This document shows, in pieces, positions 5,961-10,317 of a DNA stretch of 12,281 nucleotides. The stretch lies in the NCBI GenBank assembly GCA_964354995.1, contig CAYHBQ010000022.1, forward strand, positions 1-12,281. The letters run 5' to 3'. The position numbers and the translations under genes were made by a program. The DNA is from JBBSZK01 sp964354995 (lineage in GTDB: Archaea; Nanobdellota; Nanobdellia; Pacearchaeales; GW2011-AR1). Within the stretch, counting starts at the first letter, position 1. The number at the start of each line of letters is the position of its first letter. The notes under the pieces were generated by a model. The model made no database searches, was not told the DNA's origin, and was given only the letters and a program-made list of their open reading frames with translations.

Positions 5961-6490
5961 CTAAAGACCTCAACAAACCCGTTTAAAGGAACGCCGTTTA
6001 TAATACTGTTTGAGAGGTTTTTATTAGGCACTTCTTTAAGACTTGCATGTCTGAATATCTGGATTTTTCTTTTGAGCATCTTTTCAAAACTCTCTAATGT
6101 TAATCCGAATTTTGACGGAGTCTCTATATATACATCAATATCGCTTTCTTCTGTATCCTCTCCCTTTGCGTAAGAGCCAAAGATAATTATTACTGGGTTG
6201 CTTAATTTCTGCTTTATATGTTCAATAAGTCCTGACTCATAGAGCGATTTTATATTGAATAGTTTTTTTTCTAAGATATACTTCTCGTTAGTTCTATTTG
6301 ACGTGTAACATACTACCTTGCCTGTTTTATGGATAGAGAGTAGGCCTTCACGTTCGAGCTCTCTGCAGTATCGAATAACGGAAGGGAGAGGAAGTTTTAG
6401 CACTCGTTCGATTTCCCTAACTCTGAGTTTGGAAGTTGGATGCACAAAGAAATATTCTTCTATTGTTTTTTTGATATCTTTTCGTTTCAT
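5957..6490 (-). CDS. winged-helix plus minimal nucleotidyltransferase (MNT-type antitoxin/regulator)
   Basis: A 177-residue two-domain protein. Residues 1-65 form a winged helix-turn-helix: KLRVREIERVLKLPLPSVIR (21-40) is the helix-turn-helix and REGLLSIHKTGKVVCYTSN (47-65) the wing. Residues about 85-177 are a Pol-beta-type minimal nucleotidyltransferase with IFGSYAKGEDTEESDIDVYI (103-122), i.e. Gly105-Ser106, ten residues, then Asp117-x-Asp119, the metal-binding pair. In MNT-HEPN systems this enzyme neutralises the HEPN partner by AMPylation. The fused DNA-binding domain suggests that it also represses its own operon, and two 11-bp direct repeats lie in the promoter. The start is ATG 6490-6488, with TATA-like DNA 24-33 nt upstream. 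Codons are A/T-rich, unlike the resident genes, which hints at transfer. Confidence 0.85.
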   Translation of the reverse strand: MKRKDIKKTIEEYFFVHPTSKLRVREIERVLKLPLPSVIRYCRELEREGLLSIHKTGKVVCYTSNRTNEKYILEKKLFNIKSLYESGLIEHIKQKLSNPVIIIFGSYAKGEDTEESDIDVYIETPSKFGLTLESFEKMLKRKIQIFRHASLKEVPNKNLSNSIINGVPLNGFVEVFR

Positions 6491-6517
6491 CTGATATCAA
6501 CTAGTATCATCTGATAT
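6487..6517. repeat. two 11-bp direct repeats spaced 20 bp, candidate operator of the MNT operon
   Basis: TCATCTGATAT occurs at 6487-6497 and again, identically, at 6507-6517. The start-to-start distance is 20 bp, about two helical turns. One copy covers the start codon of the winged-helix nucleotidyltransferase gene, the other touches its TATA box, and TGATATCA palindromic character is visible inside. It is a likely autoregulatory site for the protein's own winged helix. The repeat is seen directly; the binding is inferred. Confidence 0.6.
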
Positions 6518-6523
6518 TTAAAG
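6514..6523 (-). promoter_or_regulatory. TATA-like box of the MNT-HEPN-nuclease operon
   Basis: Minus-strand CTTTAAATAT lies 24-33 nt upstream of the ATG at 6490. It overlaps the upstream copy of the 11-bp repeat by four bases. Confidence 0.55.
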
Positions 6524-6564
6524 TTATCGTTTCTAAGAATACGCTTGGTTATGCAAAATAAAGG

Positions 6565-6705
6565 TTATCTCGAAAAAAGTGCACGGTGGTTTGCAAACAG
6601 GACGAATGCCGTCCCCAAAATAAATAACCAATTCACGAAATACGTCAAAGCAAGACACATTAAGCCCAGTATCGAATACACAACAACGCGCGGGTGTTTC
6701 ATCAT
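6565..6705 (-). CDS. 46-residue two-helix membrane protein
   Basis: A short minus-strand frame, ATG 6705-6703 to TAA 6567-6565, encodes 46 residues. It starts MMKHPR, has hydrophobic segments at about 7-21 (VVVYSILGLMCLALT) and 24-38 (VNWLFILGTAFVLFA), and ends in a basic tail NHRALFSR. The ATG overlaps the TGA stop of the ParB-like gene (ATGA), the usual arrangement for translational coupling. The opposite-strand frame over the same bases (from a TTG at 6545 or ATG at 6551, to 6739) looks like non-coding shadow: no hydrophobic core, no promoter and odd composition. I do not recognise the family. It is probably a small membrane protein made together with the ParB-like protein. Confidence 0.6.
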   Translation of the reverse strand: MMKHPRVVVYSILGLMCLALTYFVNWLFILGTAFVLFANHRALFSR

Positions 6706-7148
6706 GGGTTATCTCGCGCGGTCAAATGTATCAGTTTAGGAGGAATCTTCCTAACTTTAACCGTTGTCTTCTTTTCTAACATCAATTTTACAAGCCGATG
6801 GAGCCCGTCCAGCGTGCACCATTTTCCTTTCTTGTTTTTCATGATATCAAGTGGATAGGACGTATCAGCGGATTTTATTTTGTCTCGGTGAAAAGGATAT
6901 TCATTGGGATTATCAATAACTTCTCGGGGTGTTATAACAATATTTCCATCTTTGTCCTCCCAAAACGGAATGTCTATCATCCAAGTCAATTCGGTAATCT
7001 TTATCTTCGTAACCGGGACTTTCAAGGCCCATAGCTTTTGGTTATCTCTCCAAAACGGAAAGTCAAACGAATGCTCTTTATTCAAGGGGTGCACATAAAT
7101 GGCTTTCGTAGGGTCAAGATCCTCAGCCGTGTCTTTTTTTCGAGGCAT
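6702..7148 (-). CDS. ParB/Srx-like domain protein, 148 aa
   Basis: I place the start at ATG 7148-7146, giving 148 residues from MPRKKDTAEDLD. An in-frame ATG at 7193 would add 15 hydrophobic residues without a promoter, while TTTTTAAT-type DNA lies 22-30 nt before 7148. The second half reads like a ParB-N/sulfiredoxin-type domain: INPxEYPFHRDKI-like text at about 78-91 (IDNPNEYPFHRDKI), YPLDIMKNKKGKW (98-110), LDGLHRLVKLML (113-124) and a final strand TVKVRKIP (129-136). The D-G-x-H-R motif is the nucleotide/phosphate-binding signature of the superfamily. There is no DNA-binding domain, so it is not a plasmid-partition ParB. Stand-alone members can be CTPases, kinases or nucleases. Function here is unknown. 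It overlaps the 46-residue membrane protein gene. Confidence 0.65.
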   Translation of the reverse strand: MPRKKDTAEDLDPTKAIYVHPLNKEHSFDFPFWRDNQKLWALKVPVTKIKITELTWMIDIPFWEDKDGNIVITPREVIDNPNEYPFHRDKIKSADTSYPLDIMKNKKGKWCTLDGLHRLVKLMLEKKTTVKVRKIPPKLIHLTARDNP

Positions 7149-7169
7149 AACAATATAAACAAGGAGAGG

Positions 7170-7178
7170 ATTAAAAAT
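7170..7178 (-). promoter_or_regulatory. TATA-like box for the ParB-like gene
   Basis: Minus-strand TTTTTAATC region lies 22-30 nt upstream of the ATG at 7148. This supports that start over the in-frame ATG at 7193. Confidence 0.45.
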
Positions 7179-7193
7179 GTTATCAAAACACAA

Positions 7194-7202
7194 TTTTATA
7201 TA
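7194..7202 (+). promoter_or_regulatory. TATA-like box for the broken P-loop kinase gene
   Basis: TTTTATATAGG-type DNA lies 23-31 nt before the GTG at 7225. Together with the minus-strand box at 7170-7178 it forms a divergent promoter pair in a 76-nt gap. Confidence 0.5.
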
Positions 7203-7224
7203 GGATTTATACGTTCACCTTAAC

Positions 7225-7791
7225 GTGTCAGGAAAAAAGAGGAAACTTGTGATAATCAGGGGCGTAGTGACTTCAGGTAAAACCACTACCTCATACGAAC
7301 TTGCCAGAGTGCTTCCCCGCTGGATATTTATTGATGTGTGTGAAGATTAAGGAAATGTTTGAGCCACTTGGGCTAAAGGACAGAACACCCCTCAAAACTA
7401 TTTCCAAGAAGGCAATGATGCTTATTACAAAAGAAGTTATAGAACAATGGGCATTAACATCATTCTCCAAGAGTCTTCGCGGAGTTCGGTGCAGAACAAT
7501 TTGGAATCTGTTCTAAAGGACAGAAACTATCGCATTTATTCTTTCTTTCTCGACGTCGATGAAAAAGATGTTGCAAAACGAGACAAGCAACGAGAAAAAC
7601 CCACCATGGGGCTGGAAAGGGACATCAAAGCCGGAATATTTCGAGATGTACGAGTTAAACCTGAAGAGGGAGATATCGTTATCAACACGAGCCAACACTC
7701 GATACACCAGGTCGTGGATATCATTCTGAAGGAAATAGGGGAACGAAAGAGGAAACATCCTTATCTCAAGGCATTAAGAAAAGCGTGGTAG
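7225..7791 (+). pseudogene. P-loop kinase-like ATPase broken by two compensating frameshifts
   Basis: Three consecutive frames join into one protein of about 187 residues. Part 1 (GTG 7225 to about 7342) reads LVIIRGVVTSGKTTTSYELA and then RVLPRWIFIDV, with a Walker A motif GVVTSGKT; it hits TAA at 7348. Part 2, shifted +1 (about 7340-7447), reads VKIKEMFEPLGLKDRTPLKT and onward to ITKEVIEQ. Part 3, back in the first frame (about 7450-7791), reads GINIILQESSRSS, SFFLDVDEKDVAKRDKQREK, EEGDIVINTSQHSI and ends at TAG 7791. The order (P-loop, IDV strand, 'LDV..D..KRD..R' and 'GDIVINTS') is that of small P-loop kinases and zeta-toxin/CPT-like phosphotransferases. The shifts lie near a (TG)4 tract at 7335-7342 and a GGG at 7449-7451. 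Either the gene is dead or the sequence has two indel errors. An ATG at 7447 could start a C-terminal fragment, but it would lack the P-loop. Confidence 0.7.
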
Positions 7792-7823
7792 GAGGGTTAG
7801 TAAGAAAGAACATCTTTTCTCAA

Positions 7824-8156
7824 TTATGAATATCTTCGACCTACCCGTCCAAAACCGCAGTTTTTACAGCGCCTTTCTAATTCGCGCTCATTTTCGAGTA
7901 CATTCACCTTTCCCGCTTTGAATTTCTTGTACGTTTTAAGAGGGGACCGATGCTTGTATCCCCGCGCTATCATCTCGTTAACCAGTTCGGTATGTCTTGT
8001 ATCTATGCTATGAACTTCAACCTGTCCTCTATCCAGATGCCCCTGTATGCTTTTTCCCTTTCTTAAACTGCCTACTAATTGATGAAGCTCTTTGTGTTCC
8101 CCGAGAAGATGCTGTCTGCATAATTTCTTCGGATCTACCATCCACATTCTTGTCAT
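7824..8156 (-). CDS. pyrimidine-dimer DNA glycosylase / AP lyase (T4 endonuclease V family)
   Basis: This enzyme should remove UV-induced cyclobutane pyrimidine dimers by cutting the glycosyl bond and then the sugar-phosphate backbone. I place the start at ATG 8156-8154, giving 110 residues beginning MTRMWMVDPKKLCRQHLLGE. This aligns without gaps to the start of T4 endonuclease V: Thr2 (whose free amino group is the nucleophile after Met removal), Arg3, Gln15, His16, and the catalytic Glu23 in HKEL. A longer frame from 8198 would bury Thr2, and a TATA box lies 23-32 nt before 8156. DTRHTELVNEMIARGYKHRS (52-71) matches the second half of the family. The C-terminus is short, basic and ends RRCKNCGFGRVGRRYS with one CxxC. 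T4 residues Arg22 and Arg26 are Lys22 and Gln26 here. It is divergent from the 8238 nucleotidyltransferase. Confidence 0.88.
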   Translation of the reverse strand: MTRMWMVDPKKLCRQHLLGEHKELHQLVGSLRKGKSIQGHLDRGQVEVHSIDTRHTELVNEMIARGYKHRSPLKTYKKFKAGKVNVLENERELERRCKNCGFGRVGRRYS

Positions 8157-8178
8157 GCTAGTGCTTGTTGAACAAGGA

Positions 8179-8188
8179 ATTATAAAAA
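8179..8188 (-). promoter_or_regulatory. TATA-like box for the pyrimidine-dimer glycosylase
   Basis: Minus-strand TTTTTATAAT lies 23-32 nt upstream of ATG 8156. It would fall inside the coding region if the longer start at 8198 were used, which argues for 8156. Confidence 0.55.
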
Positions 8189-8207
8189 GCTTACCCATTC
8201 ACGAGAG

Positions 8208-8216
8208 TTTTTTATA
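8208..8216 (+). promoter_or_regulatory. TATA-like box for the 8238 nucleotidyltransferase
   Basis: TTTTTTATA lies 22-30 nt before the ATG at 8238. It faces away from the glycosylase promoter 20 bp to its left. Confidence 0.55.
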
Positions 8217-8237
8217 CTCGTTTTCCTTCTTTCTCGC

Positions 8238-9044
8238 ATGAAAATCAATCACTCCAAAGAACTTAAAGCGTTTACCGAGAAATTGAGTAAAATACCGGGC
8301 GTGAGAGGCATATTTTACACGGGAAGTACCGCGAAAGAGACGTGGGACGAATATTCTGATATAGACATAGAAGTCCTTGTGAAAGATAATGCGTACGCGG
8401 AGCTTGTGAAAAAAATACCTGCGCTGGTTGCTATGTGGGGGAAGGTCAAGTTTATCAATACGTACAAGGGCCTTGACGATTCATATGCATTCATGGGAGA
8501 AGATTATCTTAAGCTGGAGATAGCTCTAAAAAAACAAAGTGACGTAAAGCCAAGCTGGTGGTTTAGGGAAGAATCCCGTATCGCGTATGATCCCGAAGGA
8601 ATCCTAACAAAGAACCTGCAGGATTCTAAGAAGATGGACCGGCCAAAGCTGAATCACGAGGAGTTTGTGCATCTCTTCCTCGATATGAGGAGCAGTTTCA
8701 TCTATATCGCAAGACACTATGCAAGAGGGCAGAAGCTATCCGCGGTAAGCGAGTTAGGAAGAATTGGCGGCGACTTGTTCTTTTATTTAGGCAAGGTAAA
8801 GGGACTCGAAGGGTATGAACATGTCCGCCAAGCTGAAAAGAACCTCACTCAGAACGAGTGGGCCTTTGTAAAATCCTCAAGATGTACCTCAATGGACAAA
8901 GCAGAACTCAAGCGCTGCATCAAAGTCAATTGGGATTATATGAAATATCTTGAAACGCTCTATGAAAAAACGTCAAAGCGCAGGCTACAGCTGAAGTGCA
9001 ATGACGACGAGATTTTAGAGGTTGTGAGAAAGATATTAGGATGA
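8238..9044 (+). CDS. nucleotidyltransferase-domain protein, 268 aa
   Basis: The N-terminal domain (about 1-100) is a Pol-beta-type nucleotidyltransferase. GIFYTGSTAKETWDEYSDID (24-43) gives Gly29-Ser30, ten residues, then Asp41-x-Asp43, and a third acidic ligand is likely Glu94 in YLKLEIAL. The rest (about 130-268) is helical, with LDMRSSFIYIARHYARGQK (148-166) and LKRCIKVNWDYMKYLETLYE (224-243). This is the layout of stand-alone nucleotidyltransferases resembling aminoglycoside adenylyltransferases, where the helical domain contacts the substrate. It would transfer a nucleotide to an unknown small molecule, RNA or protein. No HEPN gene is adjacent, unlike the MNT at 5957. It has its own TATA box, and 49 nt separate it from the next gene. 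Domain call is sure, substrate is not. Confidence 0.82.
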   Translation: MKINHSKELKAFTEKLSKIPGVRGIFYTGSTAKETWDEYSDIDIEVLVKDNAYAELVKKIPALVAMWGKVKFINTYKGLDDSYAFMGEDYLKLEIALKKQSDVKPSWWFREESRIAYDPEGILTKNLQDSKKMDRPKLNHEEFVHLFLDMRSSFIYIARHYARGQKLSAVSELGRIGGDLFFYLGKVKGLEGYEHVRQAEKNLTQNEWAFVKSSRCTSMDKAELKRCIKVNWDYMKYLETLYEKTSKRRLQLKCNDDEILEVVRKILG

Positions 9045-9062
9045 AAACTTAAGGTACAATAA

Positions 9063-9071
9063 TCTTTAATA
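9063..9071 (+). promoter_or_regulatory. TATA-like box for the 9094 gene
   Basis: TCTTTAATA lies 23-31 nt before the ATG at 9094. A second, stronger-looking TTTTATATGG at 9087-9096 contains the ATG itself, so a shorter downstream start cannot be excluded. Confidence 0.35.
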
Positions 9072-9093
9072 CATCGCCTAAGCTCTCTTTTAT

Positions 9094-9342
9094 ATGGTAA
9101 TTCCGCCCGTTTGGTGCATTGGTTCTGCACGAAGACGCAGAAACAGAGAAGCAAGGTTCAGTTTAGAAACCTTGTCAGAAGAAGACAAAGAGATTAAGGA
9201 AGCAGCAGACTCCGCCTCGAAGATGTGTATGTACCTTGCTTCAGGCATCGTGGGTTTAGCCGCGTTAGCTGGCCTAAGTTATGTAGCTTACGCTCATAAG
9301 GACGTTCCTGCCTCGGCAATTAGAGCGGTGTATGCCCCTTGA
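9094..9342 (+). CDS. small single-span membrane protein, 82 aa, hypothetical
   Basis: I do not recognise this protein. It has a very basic patch SARRRRNREAR (11-21), an acidic helical stretch LSEEDKEIKEAADSASK (27-43), one hydrophobic segment at about 46-66 (MYLASGIVGLAALAGLSYVAY) and a short tail. The positive N-terminal side suggests the N-terminus stays in the cytoplasm. The start ATG is not certain, because it lies inside a second TATA-like sequence, but other in-frame starts nearby are poor. It follows the nucleotidyltransferase by 49 nt on the same strand and precedes another small hypothetical gene. No motif suggests a function. Confidence 0.55.
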   Translation: MVIPPVWCIGSARRRRNREARFSLETLSEEDKEIKEAADSASKMCMYLASGIVGLAALAGLSYVAYAHKDVPASAIRAVYAP

Positions 9343-9364
9343 AAGGCTACTCCCAAGCAAAAAC

Positions 9365-9374
9365 TAGTTAAACA
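9365..9374 (+). promoter_or_regulatory. TATA-like box for the 9394 gene
   Basis: CTAGTTAAAC lies 20-29 nt before the ATG at 9394. The fit is weaker than at other genes of the window. Confidence 0.3.
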
Positions 9375-9393
9375 GAAAAATCATACATACCGT

Positions 9394-9651
9394 ATGCTAC
9401 CGCCAACACACTATAAAGGTCCTTCTTCGGAAAATGTTCCTGATATTCAGGCATATAGAGATAAAATAAGACAGGCGGAGGAAAGACGACGATACTTTGA
9501 AGAAAACCCTTCCGCCCCCGGCGCACAAGCCTATTTCGCCGCGCGCGCCGCATGGGCCGCACAAGTTGATGCTGCATTTAAACCGCTCCTCGACCATCTT
9601 GCCGACTGCCACCGCCTCACCGCGGAAGATTTAGCTATGAGAGTGGGTTAA
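9394..9651 (+). CDS. hypothetical helical protein, 85 aa
   Basis: I do not recognise this protein. It is soluble and mostly helical: AYRDKIRQAEERRRYFEENP (20-39) is highly charged, AQAYFAARAAWAAQVDAAFK (44-63) is alanine-rich and could pack as an amphipathic helix, and the end LTAEDLAMRVG looks like a short final helix. Its G+C-rich codons resemble the genes at the left end rather than the A/T-rich restriction genes that follow. Two minus-strand frames over the same bases (9368-9577 and 9397-9612) are less convincing because they lack promoter and composition support. It is 51 nt after the small membrane protein gene and 73 nt before the nuclease gene. Confidence 0.55.
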   Translation: MLPPTHYKGPSSENVPDIQAYRDKIRQAEERRRYFEENPSAPGAQAYFAARAAWAAQVDAAFKPLLDHLADCHRLTAEDLAMRVG

Positions 9652-9686
9652 TTCTAACGGCCACGAAGCGTAGTTTGGGCGATAAA

Positions 9687-9695
9687 CTTTTATAT
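9687..9695 (+). promoter_or_regulatory. TATA-like box for the PD-(D/E)XK nuclease gene
   Basis: CTTTTATAT lies 30-38 nt before the ATG at 9725, leaving room for a leader of only a few bases. It is one of the clearest TATA boxes in the window. Confidence 0.5.
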
Positions 9696-9724
9696 CGCGT
9701 TTCATAGGCGAAAATAGAGAAACG

Positions 9725-10282
9725 ATGAGCAGTAATACAGAGTGGGTTGAATCTAAGGCAAAGGAACGAGCCTCACAAAACTTTCTTAAAACGGTTCTTG
9801 AATTATCGGGTTATAAGGTAATGAACTTTGGGGTGGAAAACCATAATCAGGAGATTATAGGGCAAATAAAAAGTAATTATTATCCAGATACCAATCGGAG
9901 ACTGCTATCCATGCCTGATTTTGTAGTCATTGATGAAGAAACGAAAGAAACGCAGCTCGTTGAAGTAAAACATAGAAATTTTGAACAACCTTTTGATATT
10001 AAGAAAACAGACATCACTTTAAAATACGGGACTATGAAGGCTTATCTTGACTTTTGGAAAGAGGCTACTTTGATATTGACCTTTAACGTTAGCCCTTATT
10101 GCTTATGCGTTGACTTGGATAAAGTAAATTGGAACACCCACTTTAAGAGTAAATTTGAAAACAATAAGGGAAATCATGATGAGTTATGGAATTTTTCAGG
10201 CATATATCAGATAATAAACGATAAGTTCCCCAAAGTAACTCCTGAAAATTTCAAAAGAACGTTACACCTTCTAGGCATTTAA
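9725..10282 (+). CDS. PD-(D/E)XK nuclease-like protein, 185 aa
   Basis: The N-terminal helix region (WVESKAKERASQNFLKTVLE, 7-26) is followed by a nuclease core: SMPDFVVIDEETK (62-74) and QLVEVKHRNF (77-86). Pro64-Asp65 and Glu80-x-Lys82 match the PD...(D/E)xK metal site of restriction-endonuclease-like folds. A further hydrophobic strand, EATLILTFNVSPYCLCVDL (112-130), and a C-terminal helix follow. I cannot name the family. It ends 35 nt before the restriction-modification gene on the same strand, and both are A/T-rich, so they probably belong to one defence locus. It could be a restriction subunit, a Holliday-junction-type nuclease or a nicking partner. The active-site call is good; the pairing with the next gene is inference. 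Confidence 0.72.
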   Translation: MSSNTEWVESKAKERASQNFLKTVLELSGYKVMNFGVENHNQEIIGQIKSNYYPDTNRRLLSMPDFVVIDEETKETQLVEVKHRNFEQPFDIKKTDITLKYGTMKAYLDFWKEATLILTFNVSPYCLCVDLDKVNWNTHFKSKFENNKGNHDELWNFSGIYQIINDKFPKVTPENFKRTLHLLGI

Positions 10283-10286
10283 GGTA

Positions 10287-10296
10287 GATTTTTATA
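10287..10296 (+). promoter_or_regulatory. TATA-like box for the restriction-modification gene
   Basis: GATTTTTATA lies 22-31 nt before the ATG at 10318. The gene can thus be transcribed independently of the nuclease gene upstream. Confidence 0.45.
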
Positions 10297-10317
10297 GCCG
10301 GCACTTATAATAAAAAC

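Noticed and set aside
6545..6739. Plus-strand open frame of 64 codons
   Set aside because: It starts with TTG, has no protein-like features or promoter, and covers the better minus-strand 46-residue membrane protein frame and the end of the ParB-like gene.
7148..7193. Longer start of the ParB-like gene at 7193
   Set aside because: The extra 15 residues would be translated from the promoter DNA itself; the TATA-like box at 7170-7178 fits the start at 7148.
7301..7516. Plus-strand open frame of 71 codons as an independent gene
   Set aside because: Only its middle part makes sense, as the second piece of the frameshifted P-loop gene; its first and last residues are out-of-frame translation.
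9368..9612. Two minus-strand frames of 69 and 71 codons
   Set aside because: They overlap the plus-strand 85-residue gene, lack promoter support and have no recognisable features.
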